A DNA stretch of 64,000 nucleotides from Pseudoxanthomonas composti (GCF_004122095.1 NZ_SAWZ01000007.1:140689-204688); one strand, 5' to 3'; positions 29,453 to 40,380 are shown, counted from the first letter of the stretch. Notes: a model not told the origin generated them from the sequence alone. A program made the numbers and translations.

Positions 29453-29899
29453 TCAGGCGTTGGCCACCATCGCCACCGGTTCAGCCACAGCCGGTTCGGC
29501 CGCCGGTCCGGTCTCGGCCACCGCCGCCGGCTGGGCGTCGGCATGCACCAGGCGCCCGGTCAGCACCGCGCCGGCGCTCATTTCCACCACGCGATAGTGG
29601 ATGTTGCCCACCACCCGGGCCTGCGCGGCCAGCTCCACCCGCTCGGCGGCATGCACATCGCCCCGCAGCTGGCCGTTGATGATCACCACCGGCGCTTCGA
29701 CCTCGCCCTCGATGCAGCCCTGCTCGGCCAGGGTCAGCACCGCCGGTTGGCCCGGCTCGGCCACCACGCGGCCGCGGATGCGCCCTTCCACGTACAGCCC
29801 ACCGCTGAACATCAGATCGCCCTGCAGCACGACCTGCGGACCGATCAGCGTGTCAATGGCCTGGCCTTCTCGGTAGGTGGCGGGCTTCTTCTTCAACAT
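29453..29899 (-). CDS. Bactofilin family cytoskeletal protein
   Basis: A 148-residue bactofilin: a short basic N-terminus (MLKKKPATYREGQ) followed by a right-handed beta-helix of glycine- and valine-rich turns (TLIGPQVVLQGDLMFSGGLY, VEGRIRGRVV, CIEGEVEAPVVIINGQLRGD) and a Pro/Ala-rich tail. Bactofilins polymerise without nucleotide and scaffold cell-shape and envelope enzymes. ATG at 29899 follows GGAGAG. It lies between two paralogous membrane coiled-coil genes on the same strand; these are candidate membrane partners. Confidence 0.93.
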   Translation of the reverse strand: MLKKKPATYREGQAIDTLIGPQVVLQGDLMFSGGLYVEGRIRGRVVAEPGQPAVLTLAEQGCIEGEVEAPVVIINGQLRGDVHAAERVELAAQARVVGNIHYRVVEMSAGAVLTGRLVHADAQPAAVAETGPAAEPAVAEPVAMVANA

Positions 29900-30005
29900 G
29901 GGAACTCTCCGGGGAAACAAAATTAGGGAAATGGCCCGAACCTGCCGGCGCACCGGAGCTGTGCGCGCACCCCCGGGCAGCTGCGGAAGCCGGTGCGTAG
30001 GCGCC

Positions 30006-30728
30006 TCAGGTGCCGGCGACCTTCCAGTCCAGGTCGCGCTCGATGGCGACATCCTGGCCACGCAAGGACACCTTGACACGCTGCGGCGTGAAGCCGGCGG
30101 GCAGCATCACGCGCCCTTCCAGCTGCTGAAAATAGCGGAACGAATACGTCTGCGCCGGCGCCGCGGCCTGCCCATGCAGGGCGTTCCAGTCCAGCGTGGT
30201 CAGCTTGCCGTCGCGCAGGCCTTCCACCGCCAGGCGCATCTGCCCTTCGCTGATGGCGCCGCGGTTGAGGGTCTGGGTGAGGACGATCTGGTAGTCCCAG
30301 CCGGCCGGGCCCTGGTCGACGAACTGCGAGGAGAACACGGTCAGCCCCTTGCGCTGGTCGGTCGGCCCGACCAGGCGCTCGTAAAAGTCCACATCCGCGC
30401 GCAGGTCGGCGATTTCCTGGTCGCGCTCGGCCAGGGTGCTCTGCAGGTCGCGATTGGCCTCGCGGCTGATGCTGTCCGACCGCGTCAGCGTCGCCTGCCG
30501 CTGGGTCAGCGTGCGGATCTGGCGCTGCGCCTCGTTCAGGGCCCGGCGGCTGCTCAGCGCCTGCAGGCCCGACGATCCGGCACCGGGCCCGGCAACGCTC
30601 ACGGCGATCACCGCCACCACCGCCAACGAGGCCAGCCAGGCCCCGCCCCACAACAGGCGCCGGCGCCAGCGCGAGGCGGCGGGCGTGGCAGGCACGATGC
30701 GATAGCGGGAGGGCGTCTTGGCAGGCAT
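30006..30728 (-). CDS. Coiled-coil membrane protein, paralogue of the 28682-29404 gene (DUF6776-like)
   Basis: A 240-residue protein, with ATG at 30728 (MPAKTPSRYRIVPATPAASR). A membrane segment lies at about 24-46, a coiled coil at about 55-110 (NEAQRQIRTLTQRQATLTRS), and a C-terminal domain with FRYFQQLEGRVMLPAGFTPQ. It has the same length and layout as the 28682-29404 protein and shares clear blocks throughout, so the two arose by duplication. It is first in the bactofilin block. A longer start at 30839 adds Arg/Gly-rich sequence without family character. Confidence 0.85.
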   Translation of the reverse strand: MPAKTPSRYRIVPATPAASRWRRRLLWGGAWLASLAVVAVIAVSVAGPGAGSSGLQALSSRRALNEAQRQIRTLTQRQATLTRSDSISREANRDLQSTLAERDQEIADLRADVDFYERLVGPTDQRKGLTVFSSQFVDQGPAGWDYQIVLTQTLNRGAISEGQMRLAVEGLRDGKLTTLDWNALHGQAAAPAQTYSFRYFQQLEGRVMLPAGFTPQRVKVSLRGQDVAIERDLDWKVAGT

Positions 30729-30862
30729 GATCCGATCAGGGATTCGACGGCCACAGGCGCCACCACGGCGGGCGTCGGCGCGCGGCCTATACTCGACTCT
30801 ACTGGAGGGGACGTCCCCATTTGCCGTCCCCACGGCCACCGCAGTGTAGGGGAATCCGCGCC

Positions 30863-31477
30863 ATGACCGAAGCCCACCTCTTTGTTATTGGGATCCTGTT
30901 GGCATGGATGGCCGGCATCCGCGTCTACCTGACCGTGTTCGGGGTGGGCGTGGCCGGCGCGCTGGGCTGGCTGGACCTGCCCCCGGCCCTGGCCGTCACC
31001 ACCTCGCCCTGGGTGCTGGGCACCTCGGCCGCGCTGGCCCTGGCCGAAGGCCTGGCCGACAAGATCCCCGGGGTGGATTCGCTGTGGGACCTGGTGCAAA
31101 CCCTGGCGCGCGTGCCCGCAGGCGCGTTCCTGGCCGCGGCCACGCTTTCGCCCGATGGCGAACTGGGCGCCGGGGCGCTGGCCGCTGGCGCCGGTGTGGC
31201 GCTGACCAGCCATGTGCTCAAGGCCGGCTCGCGCGCACTCATCAATACCTCGCCCGAGCCGGTCAGCAACATCGCCGCCTCGGCGACCGAAGACGCCCTG
31301 ACCCTGGGCGGCCTGGCGCTGGCCTTCTCGCACCCGGTGCTGGCGCTGGTCCTGGTGGTGGGTGTGAGCCTGCTCGGCGCAATCGCCATCTGGCTGGTCT
31401 GGCGCAGCGTGCTCCGCGGCATGCGGCGACTGATGCGCCCAGGTGCCACTGCCTCGCAGGCCAGCGGCGGCCGCTAA
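30863..31477 (+). CDS. DUF4126 family membrane protein
   Basis: A 204-residue integral membrane protein with four to five hydrophobic segments. It shows the DUF4126 pattern: GIRVYLTVFGVGVAG near the N-terminus, an ADKIPGVDSLWDLV segment, and the TSPEPVSNIAASATEDA loop before the last two helices. Function unknown. The ATG at 30863 is preceded by AGGGGA. It is divergent from the bactofilin block; the spacer holds a GGGGACGTCCCC palindrome at 30807-30818. Confidence 0.87.
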   Translation: MTEAHLFVIGILLAWMAGIRVYLTVFGVGVAGALGWLDLPPALAVTTSPWVLGTSAALALAEGLADKIPGVDSLWDLVQTLARVPAGAFLAAATLSPDGELGAGALAAGAGVALTSHVLKAGSRALINTSPEPVSNIAASATEDALTLGGLALAFSHPVLALVLVVGVSLLGAIAIWLVWRSVLRGMRRLMRPGATASQASGGR

Positions 31478-31547
31478 TGCACGCAGCACGCAGCCCCCTT
31501 AACGCCGAAAACCGCATAATGACGAAGTCTTGGTGAAACACTGACGC

Positions 31548-33407
31548 ATGTCCCAGATCCCTACGTCGTTCGACCCCGCCCGTTCCCGCCCGCGCATGGA
31601 AGTCCCGCCGCCGGGCTACTGGAAACGCTGGGGCGAGCCCGCCCTGGATGACGCGCCAGCGCGCGCGATGGCCGAGTCCGAAGCCGATGGACAGGGCGAT
31701 GGCACGGCCGGCGACGCGCCGGGCGCCGGGACACCGGCAGGCGCTGGCGGCCGTGCGGGCGGCGGCGAGACTGAGCCTCCTTTTCGCGTGCTGATCGTCG
31801 AGGACGATCGCGGCCAGGCCCTGTTCGCCCAGAGTGTGCTGCACGGGGCCGGCATGCAGGCCGAGGTGGAGCTGGACGCGGACAAGGTCATCGACACCCT
31901 GCGCAGCTTCCAGCCGGACCTGGTGCTGATGGACCTGCACATGCCCGGCAAGGACGGCATGGGCCTGACCGTGGTGATCCGCGAACAGCCCGAGTATCTG
32001 CACCTGCCCATCGTGTTCCTCACCGGCGACCCCGACCCGGAGCGCCAGTACGAGGTGCTGGAAAGCGGCGCCGACGACTTTCTCAGCAAGCCGATCCGCC
32101 CGCGCCACCTGATCGCCGCGGTCGCCAACCGCATCCAGCGTGCGCGCAAGCGCGCACCGGCCACGGCGGCGGCGGCGCCGGCCGCGACCCATCCGGAGAC
32201 CGGCCTGGCCACCCGTGCGCACCTGCTGCAACAGTTGGGGTCGGCGCTGGAGGAAAAGGCCGTGGGCGGCCTGTTCTTCGTGGAGATCGGCGGCTCGCTG
32301 GGCCTGCGCGAGCGCTATGGCTATGCCAGCTTCGAGCAGCTCATGCTCGGCGCGGCGCGGCACCTTGGCGAGGTTGCAGCCCCGCACCCGGTCTCGCGCA
32401 TGAACGACAACAGCTTCCTGGTGCTGGCGCGCGGCATGGAAGAGACCGCGCTGCGCGACTTCGCCCGCAAGCTGCAGCAGCAGCTGGCCGCCCATGGCAT
32501 GTCGGTGCGCGGCGAGACCCTGCACCTGCGCTCGGCGGTGGGCTTTGCGCACCTGCCGCAGGCCTTCGGCGAGACCAGCGCGGCGCTGGAGGCGGTCGAG
32601 CGCTCGGCCCTGGCCGCGCGCCACCAGGCCGACAGCGTGGCCGTGTACGTTCCACCTGCGCCGGTGGAAGAGCAGGCCCGCCAGGCGCTGGCCGAAGCCA
32701 CCCTGGAGCTGGCCTTCCAGCCCATCGTCTCGGTGGCCGGTGGCGACCTGGCCCAGTATCAGGCCCTCATGCGCCTGCGCCAGCCCGATGGCAGCGTGCT
32801 GCCGGCGGCCAAGGCCGTGCCGGTGGCCGAGACCAGCGGGCAGATCGTCGACCTGGACCGCGGCGTGGTCGCCAAGGCCTTGGACCTGATCGCCAACAAT
32901 CGCGACAAGCAGCTGCGCATGTTCGTGTCGCAGTCCCCGCGCACCCTGACCCGGCCGGACGCCGCCACCTGGGTCAGCGAGCAGCTGGCCCAGCGCGGGC
33001 TGGAAGGCAAGTGCCTGGTCATCGACCTGCGCCTGGGCGATGCGCTGATCCACACCGTGGCCCTGCGCAGCTTCTGCGAGAAGCTGATGGGCGTGGGCGT
33101 GCAGTTCTGCCTGAGCCAGTTCGAGCCGGGCCTGGAATCCGAGGCGCTGCTCTCGCAGCTGCCGCTGGGCTATCTGCGCGTGTCCAGCCGCTACGCGGGC
33201 GCCCACAGCGATGCCCAGCTCAACGCCCAGCTCAGCGGCATCATCGAGCTGGCGCACAAGCAGGGCCTGCAGGTCATCGCGCAGCAGATCGAAGACCCGC
33301 AGGCCGCCGCCGCCATGTGGATGGGCGGCATCGATTTCATCCAGGGCAACCTGGTGCAGGGCGTCGGCAGCGAGCTGGGCTTCGATTTCCACAACGCGGT
33401 GCTGTAA
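31548..33407 (+). CDS. Receiver-GGDEF-EAL protein with degenerate catalytic motifs
   Basis: A 619-residue protein. Residues about 80-200 form a receiver domain with an intact acidic pair (IVEDD), phospho-acceptor D129 (LMDLHMP) and Lys in LSKPIRP. A GGDEF-like domain follows (about 215-370), in which the active loop reads RMNDNSF instead of GGDEF. An EAL-like domain (about 385-610) has YQALMRL in place of EALLR, so the metal-binding Glu is lost, and SQFEPG in place of DDFGTG. Both cyclase and phosphodiesterase activity are therefore unlikely; a c-di-GMP receptor role, as in FimX-like proteins, is possible. A hybrid kinase gene starts 14 bases downstream. Confidence 0.9.
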   Translation: MSQIPTSFDPARSRPRMEVPPPGYWKRWGEPALDDAPARAMAESEADGQGDGTAGDAPGAGTPAGAGGRAGGGETEPPFRVLIVEDDRGQALFAQSVLHGAGMQAEVELDADKVIDTLRSFQPDLVLMDLHMPGKDGMGLTVVIREQPEYLHLPIVFLTGDPDPERQYEVLESGADDFLSKPIRPRHLIAAVANRIQRARKRAPATAAAAPAATHPETGLATRAHLLQQLGSALEEKAVGGLFFVEIGGSLGLRERYGYASFEQLMLGAARHLGEVAAPHPVSRMNDNSFLVLARGMEETALRDFARKLQQQLAAHGMSVRGETLHLRSAVGFAHLPQAFGETSAALEAVERSALAARHQADSVAVYVPPAPVEEQARQALAEATLELAFQPIVSVAGGDLAQYQALMRLRQPDGSVLPAAKAVPVAETSGQIVDLDRGVVAKALDLIANNRDKQLRMFVSQSPRTLTRPDAATWVSEQLAQRGLEGKCLVIDLRLGDALIHTVALRSFCEKLMGVGVQFCLSQFEPGLESEALLSQLPLGYLRVSSRYAGAHSDAQLNAQLSGIIELAHKQGLQVIAQQIEDPQAAAAMWMGGIDFIQGNLVQGVGSELGFDFHNAVL

Positions 33408-33421
33408 CGGAGCGGTAGAGG

Positions 33422-35896
<2,475 letters not shown>

Positions 35897-36241
35897 GGCT
35901 AGCGCCGCGGGCGAGACGCAGGTGTGGGAGATGCCCCAGCCGCGAAGACCGGCGACTGCACTCTGCCCCCGATTCCTGGACCCCTGTTCCTGCCGAAGCC
36001 TGCGCGGCTGCGCCAGGCGAAGTTGTGGGAACGGCTTCAGCCGCGAAGGGGACTTCCCGGCAAAGCCCGCCCCGAGGCTGATGGCCTCAAGGCCACCTGG
36101 AGTTGCCCCCACCACGATGGCCGGCAGCAGCAGCTGCATTCAGACCCTGACTCTCGTCTGGCGGCGGTGGTGGATGAAAATAGCGTCATCCACCCTACGA
36201 AGGGTGGCGACGCGATTCCGAGCCGTGCGGTGCCGGGCGGC
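35897..36241. repeat. Spacer with REP-like palindrome fragments
   Basis: The 345-base spacer between the convergent hybrid kinase and bacterioferritin genes has no supported gene. It holds a partial element of the GTGGGA-CGGCTTCAGCCGCGAAG family at about 36024-36075 and a shorter relic at about 35931-35950 (TGTGGGAGATGCCCCAGCCG). A further stretch (36161-36215) carries GGTGGATGAAAATAGCGTCATCCACC-like inverted segments. Confidence 0.6.
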
Positions 36242-36712
36242 TTAGTCCTCGATCTTGCTGAGCAGGTAATTCGGCTCGCCAATGCGCTCGATCAGGTCAA
36301 GCTGGGTCTCCAGCCAATCCACGTGCTCTTCCTCGCCTTCGAGGAAATCCACCAGCAGCTGGCGGCTGACGAAGTCGTTGGTGCTTTCGCAGTACGTGAC
36401 TGCCTCGCGCAGCAGCGGCAGCGCATCCATCTGCAGGGCCAGGTCGCAGGTCAGCATCTCGCGCGGGTTCTCGCCCACGCGCAGCTTGCCCAGCGCCTGG
36501 AAGTTCGGCAGGCCTTCCAGGAACAGGATGCGGTCGGCCAGCTTGTCGGCGTACTTCATCTCGCGGATGGAGGCCTTGTACGCATGCTCGTACAGCTCGT
36601 GCAGGCCCCAGTTCTTGAACATCTTGGCGTGCAGGAAGAACTGGTTGATGGCCGTCAGTTCGATATAGAGCACCTTGTTGAGGTACTCGATGACCTTGGC
36701 GTCGCCTTTCAT
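36242..36712 (-). CDS. bfr: Bacterioferritin, haem-binding type with an incomplete ferroxidase centre
   Basis: A 156-residue bacterioferritin of normal length, beginning MKGDAKVIEYLNKVL. Using E. coli numbering, which aligns without gaps, ferroxidase ligands E18, E51, E127 and H130 are present, but H54 is Tyr (REMKYAD) and E94 is Gln (LALQMD). Tyr25 is Phe (NQFFLH). The haem ligand Met52 is kept. Such a pattern fits a haem-ligating subunit that relies on a second, ferroxidase-competent subunit, as known for heteromeric bacterioferritins. No second bfr is in this window. bfd lies upstream on the same strand. Confidence 0.94.
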   Translation of the reverse strand: MKGDAKVIEYLNKVLYIELTAINQFFLHAKMFKNWGLHELYEHAYKASIREMKYADKLADRILFLEGLPNFQALGKLRVGENPREMLTCDLALQMDALPLLREAVTYCESTNDFVSRQLLVDFLEGEEEHVDWLETQLDLIERIGEPNYLLSKIED

Positions 36713-36923
36713 GTCAGCGCTCCGGCGCAGGGGAAAGCGCGCAGCTTACCGAGCCCGCTAGGCAGGCAAAGGAACGCGAATCGTGATCATCCTGATTGCA
36801 CGCTTGTGCTGGCGTGCGTGCATCCCCAACCGTAAGCCTCAGAAAGCGCCGTGATGGACTGCGGCTTCAAAACGCCAGGCGGGAATGTGGGGCGCGGCAG
36901 CGCCGAGCGACCAGCAGCTCCGC

Positions 36924-37130
36924 TCAGGCCGCCTCGGCCAACGGTCCTGGCAGCACCGCCAGCGGGAAGGCATGCACACTGGCCAGAATGTCGCCGGCCA
37001 TCTCCAGGCAGCTGCCACAAGTCGCGCCGCAGCCGGTCCGCATCGTCAGCTCGGACGTGGTCCGGCAGCCCTCTTCGGCGGCCTGGCGGATCTGATGGTC
37101 GGTGACCCCATTGCAGATGCAGACGTACAC
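36924..37130 (-). CDS. bfd: Bacterioferritin-associated ferredoxin
   Basis: Bfd is a [2Fe-2S] protein that reduces bacterioferritin haem to release stored iron. The 68-residue product starts with GTG at 37130 (VYVCICNGVTDHQIRQAAEE). The cluster cysteines are C4, C6, C38 and C41, as in E. coli, with an extra C34. It has a longer hydrophobic C-terminal tail than E. coli Bfd. A Fur-box-like site lies 54 bases upstream, so expression should rise under iron limitation. bfr follows 211 bases downstream. Confidence 0.9.
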   Translation of the reverse strand: MYVCICNGVTDHQIRQAAEEGCRTTSELTMRTGCGATCGSCLEMAGDILASVHAFPLAVLPGPLAEAA

Positions 37131-37183
37131 GGCGTTACCACGGCGGACGCGCCAAACCGGCGCGTGCCCATTCAAACGCCACT

Positions 37184-37202
37184 GAGAATGATTGTCAATT
37201 GT
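37184..37202 (-). promoter_or_regulatory. Fur box upstream of bfd
   Basis: The minus strand reads ACAATTGACAATCATTCTC, matching the 19-base Fur consensus GATAATGATAATCATTATC at 13 of 19 positions, including the core AATCATT. It lies 54 bases before the bfd GTG and overlaps the 3' end of rppH. Iron-dependent repression of bfd fits its role in iron release. Confidence 0.7.
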
Positions 37203-37794
37203 CCCCGGCGGGACGTTGTTCAGCCGGATTGCGGGGACGTGACCGATGTCGCGCCCGGCCCCGCGCGTGGGATTCCCCAGTGCGCAGCAGACCGGCCTGG
37301 GGCACCGCCTGCGCCCCAGCGACCCCGCGCGCCAGCGGCGCCAGGTGGCGCAGCGCGCGGGCGTACACGCCGCGCTTGAACATGACCACGTGGTCAACCG
37401 GGTACCAGAAGTCCACCCAGCGCCAGTGGTCGAACTCCGGGGTCTCGGTCAGGTCCAGGCGCAGGTCGCTTTCCTCGCCCAGCATCTGCAGCAGGAACCA
37501 GACCTGCTTCTGGCCGATGCAGACTTGGCGCTCGTTGCGCCGCACCGCCCGCTGCGGCAGGCGATAGCGCAGCCAGCCGGGCGTGGCGCCCAGCACGTCG
37601 ACGTGGTCGGGCAGCAGCCCGGTCTCCTCGCGCAGCTCGCGGTACATGGCCTCCAGCGGCGTCTCGTCGCTGTTCATCCCGCCCTGCGGGAACTGCCAAC
37701 CGTCCCGACGCACGCGCCTGGCCCAGAACACCCGCCCATCCGGCCGCATCAGGATGATGCCGACATTGGGTCGAAAGCCGTCCGGATCGATCAT
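37195..37794 (-). CDS. rppH: RNA pyrophosphohydrolase RppH
   Basis: RppH removes pyrophosphate from the 5' end of transcripts and so starts RNase E-dependent decay. The 199-residue protein begins [20 protein letters not shown], the family N-terminus. It has the complete Nudix box [22 protein letters not shown] (38-59, with catalytic E53, E56 and E57). The [21 protein letters not shown] segment is characteristic. The C-terminal 45 residues are basic, Gly/Ala-rich and variable. It ends just inside the bfd Fur box. Confidence 0.95.
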   Translation of the reverse strand: MIDPDGFRPNVGIILMRPDGRVFWARRVRRDGWQFPQGGMNSDETPLEAMYRELREETGLLPDHVDVLGATPGWLRYRLPQRAVRRNERQVCIGQKQVWFLLQMLGEESDLRLDLTETPEFDHWRWVDFWYPVDHVVMFKRGVYARALRHLAPLARGVAGAQAVPQAGLLRTGESHARGRARHRSRPRNPAEQRPAGDN

Positions 37795-37910
37795 GATGCG
37801 GACTCCCTAAATCTACTGGGGACGAATGTGCCACGCCCGGCGGGGCGCCTCAACTCCAAAGAAATGGATTGACAGCCCCACCCCGGACATGAAAAATACG
37901 CGGTTCCTGC

Positions 37911-37987
37911 GGCTATGTAGCTCAGCCGGTTAGAGCACAGCACTCATAATGCTGGGGTCGGTGGTTCGAGTCCACCCATAGCCACCA
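37911..37987 (+). tRNA. tRNA-Met (CAT anticodon), elongator type
   Basis: A 77-base cloverleaf with encoded CCA. The acceptor arms are GGCTATG and CATAGCC, the D-stem GCTC/GAGC, the anticodon stem CAGCA/TGCTG around CTCATAA, and the T-stem GGTGG/CCACC around TTCGAGT. The sequence closely resembles the E. coli elongator tRNA-Met from memory; a lysidine-type tRNA-Ile is less likely. A T-run terminator follows at 38022. Confidence 0.96.
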
Positions 37988-38021
37988 ACGCGCAAAGCGT
38001 TGGACGCCGCAGGAAGCCAGC

Positions 38022-38066
38022 AAGGGTCCGACGTCCTGGAACTTCCAGTCGAGTCGGGCCTTTTTT
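38022..38066 (+). terminator. Rho-independent terminator after tRNA-Met
   Basis: AAGGGTCCGAC pairs with GTCGGGCCTT (with G-T wobbles) across an inner CTGGA/TCCAG stem, and is followed by a run of six T at 38061-38066. Confidence 0.75.
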
Positions 38067-38155
38067 CGTTTGTCATGTTGCGCCGCCGATCGTGGTGGGC
38101 CGACAACTCTGGTTCGCCCTTTCCCCATTGCACCCACGGACGAAGGGTTCCAGCG

Positions 38156-39127
38156 TTATCCGCCGCCATCCTTCTTGAGATACAGGCGCTCAAACGATAC
38201 TGGTATCTGCTCGAGTTCCTCCTCCAGATAGTCCACGCTGGAGATTGACTCGAGCCAGAGCAAGAAGGTGTCGTCGGTAAAGTAGTTGCGCACCTCATCC
38301 ACTACGCGACGGCAGGCATCTTCGGGCAGCCACATCGTCAGTACAGGACTGCCCGAATCGTCAGCTATCGCCAGTCCCGGCCCAAGACAGTGGGACCACT
38401 CCCAGCCGACATTCGGGTATGCCTCCGTTTTTAGCTCAGAAGGCCACGTCTTGGCTCCTGTCAGCAGCTCATTCGCGCCGACCAGCCAGGCGATGAGCTG
38501 GGCGCGCCAGTGGGGCGATGAAATTTCAAGAACAGAGCGGAACCATGTCGTCACTGCAGGCGCAGGCAGATACTTGATACATAGGAAAAGCGACGCGCTC
38601 AGATCCCCACTGGCGTCATACCAGCGCCACGTCCGCGCCGGATTGTTGTTCGAACGATGAAGGAACGTGCCGACCACGATCTGATCCGCACTCCAGCACT
38701 GCGGCTCCATGACGCAGCGTCCCAGCGTCGCAAGTACGTCCTCTCCAAACCCGGGATACGGTTGCCGATGGATGCCGTTCGGATACTGCGTCATGAAGCA
38801 GGTGATGAGCAGTTCGACGAGTGAATACACAAATGCGTCGTGACCGCGGGGGACGAGTTGTGCCAGCAGATAGTGGTACCACTCCCTCCACTCCTCAAAG
38901 GGTCCGAATGAGCTGGTGCCGCTCGCAATCTCGCCCAGGGCAATCTGTAGGTCCCAAATGCTCATGTTGCCGAGCTCGCCCTGAAGCTCGGGAAACATCT
39001 TGCGCTGCTCGCTCATGAACCAGGCCTCGCCCATGGGCTGCTGCGGCTTTCTGAAATGAAGCCGCAGGCGAGCGAGCGCGACCTGGTCTATCCCCACGCC
39101 TGGTGTCCATACGAAGCCTTGATCCAT
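38156..39127 (-). CDS. Orphan protein of unknown function in a lower-GC patch
   Basis: A 323-residue protein. The ATG at 39127 (MDQGFVWTPGVGIDQVAL) is preceded by GAGGG at a good distance; a GTG two codons earlier is less likely. It is rich in Trp (for example WREWYHYLL, TWRWYDASGD, NVGWEWSHC) and acidic towards the C-terminus (YLEEELEQI). No signal peptide, membrane helix or known motif is seen. The acidic, Trp-rich, cytoplasmic character recalls immunity-type proteins of contact-dependent systems, but no toxin gene is adjacent, so this is only a guess. Base composition is clearly lower in GC than neighbours. Confidence 0.75.
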   Translation of the reverse strand: MDQGFVWTPGVGIDQVALARLRLHFRKPQQPMGEAWFMSEQRKMFPELQGELGNMSIWDLQIALGEIASGTSSFGPFEEWREWYHYLLAQLVPRGHDAFVYSLVELLITCFMTQYPNGIHRQPYPGFGEDVLATLGRCVMEPQCWSADQIVVGTFLHRSNNNPARTWRWYDASGDLSASLFLCIKYLPAPAVTTWFRSVLEISSPHWRAQLIAWLVGANELLTGAKTWPSELKTEAYPNVGWEWSHCLGPGLAIADDSGSPVLTMWLPEDACRRVVDEVRNYFTDDTFLLWLESISSVDYLEEELEQIPVSFERLYLKKDGGG

Positions 39128-39358
39128 GCACAACCCTCAAGCGATGTGGTCCGCAGGCCCGTCGGCCTGAGAGTATGTAGATGCTACAGGGAGCGTCCCT
39201 AACGACGCGCATCGGCTCACCAAGTATCAAGCGGCTGGCAAGGACTCCATGCGCTGGACATTGACGAGCCAGCGCGGCTCCGCTTAATCGTCAGGCGAAA
39301 CATGACTCAACGCCGAGCATTGCTCGGCCGACTCCATGATCGCTGCTGAGTTGTCCGA

Positions 39359-39592
39359 TCACCCCGTCCGCGTATCGCTGGGATGCCGCGGCGGCTCCTC
39401 GCCCTTGAGCAGGGCTTCGGTGCGTGCGTGCTGCCAGAGCGCGGTGTCCCACACCAGTCGGGCATTGCCGTCGAAGTGGTCGAACTTGCGCTCCAGGCGC
39501 GTGACCGCGGAGAACGCGCGGTATGCCAGGCAGAGTGCGCCCAGCGAGAACAGCGCGCAGCTCGCGCTGATGACTGCAATCAGATGATCCAT
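39359..39592 (-). CDS. Small single-pass membrane protein, unknown
   Basis: A 77-residue protein (MDHLIAVISASCALFSLGALCLAYRAFSAVTR). The ATG at 39592 has GGGA upstream; a TTG two codons earlier is also open. One membrane helix spans about 3-25, followed by a basic helix (RLERKFDHFD) and a polar tail. It sits in the same lower-GC patch as the orphan at 38156-39127. Coding is likely from the hydrophobic pattern, but no family is recognised. Confidence 0.55.
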   Translation of the reverse strand: MDHLIAVISASCALFSLGALCLAYRAFSAVTRLERKFDHFDGNARLVWDTALWQHARTEALLKGEEPPRHPSDTRTG

Positions 39593-39901
39593 GTCCAATC
39601 CCTGTTCGGCCGTGCAGGGTCGCCTGGCACCACGCAGCCGTGCCGGGCAAACAATCGCGCGAAGACGCCTGCAATCGTGTCCTCATTAAACCGGACACGA
39701 CATTGCGCAGGCCACTGCGAACGTGAACCGTGGGGTACCGGCGCGGTGATTTATTGTGCAGGTCTCCGTGTTCGCTGACAGCAAGGACAGGTTGCGCGCG
39801 TTCATTTTTTAACAAGGACCCGCGCGTTCTCCTCGGGGCATCCACGTGGGATGCAGCAGCGCGTTGCTACGCTTGGCGCCATACCCATCAAGGACGCTGC
39901 A
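39593..39901. other. Gene-free spacer in the lower-GC patch
   Basis: I see no supported gene here. The stretch contains AT-richer segments (GGTGATTTATTGTGC, GTTCATTTTTTAAC) that could hold the promoter of the secreted protein starting at 39902. Confidence 0.4.
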
Positions 39902-40357
39902 ATGAACTGGATCTCATCCGCCGGGCTGTTGTCGCTGCTTGCCGTGGCCGCACCTGCGCTGGCGCAATCGGATCGCGAGGTCGCCGAGGCGATGATCACG
40001 CGCGCGGCCAATGTCTGCCCGGGCCACAGCGCCGAGCGCACCAATGCCACCGTCAAGGCCGTGCCGGTGGGGGCGCTGCGCGTGATGCTGGAGCGCGGGC
40101 TGACGATGTGTCCGGACCGACGCCTGGATGCCTCGGCGCCGGCGGCCTTCTATGGCCGGTACGGCGTGTTCCAGTGGAATCCCGAGGTCAAGGCGGGTGC
40201 CAGCGTGATCGTGCAGAAGATCGATGCGATGACACGCAAGGACGAGTTTCCGCCCGAGACGCTGGTGTGGGACGCCGATGGCAAGGCGCTCACGCAGCGG
40301 ACGGTGCCGGCCTTCGAGCCCAAGCCTGGCGCCGCGGTGCTATACCGCGTGCGCTGA
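39902..40357 (+). CDS. Small secreted protein of unknown function
   Basis: A 151-residue protein with a clear Sec signal peptide (MNWISSAGLLSLLAVAAPALA, cleavage before QSDREV). The mature part has two cysteines (VCPGHSAE and MCPDRRL) that could form one disulfide, and ends in a beta-like EPKPGAAVLYRVR. No known family. It is convergent with the GH2 gene, with a strong hairpin between. Confidence 0.75.
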   Translation: MNWISSAGLLSLLAVAAPALAQSDREVAEAMITRAANVCPGHSAERTNATVKAVPVGALRVMLERGLTMCPDRRLDASAPAAFYGRYGVFQWNPEVKAGASVIVQKIDAMTRKDEFPPETLVWDADGKALTQRTVPAFEPKPGAAVLYRVR

Positions 40358-40380
40358 GACCTTCGCTTTCATCCATCGCT

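Noticed and set aside
30807..30818. GGGGACGTCCCC palindrome as an operator for the bactofilin block
   Set aside because: A single short palindrome with no second copy at a related promoter; similar GGGGACG strings near 37.2 and 37.8 kb suggest a general sequence habit rather than a specific site.
37911..39901. A genomic island inserted at tRNA-Met
   Set aside because: No copy of the tRNA 3' end, integrase or transposase is found to the right; only composition supports it, so it is kept as a finding, not as a mobile element.
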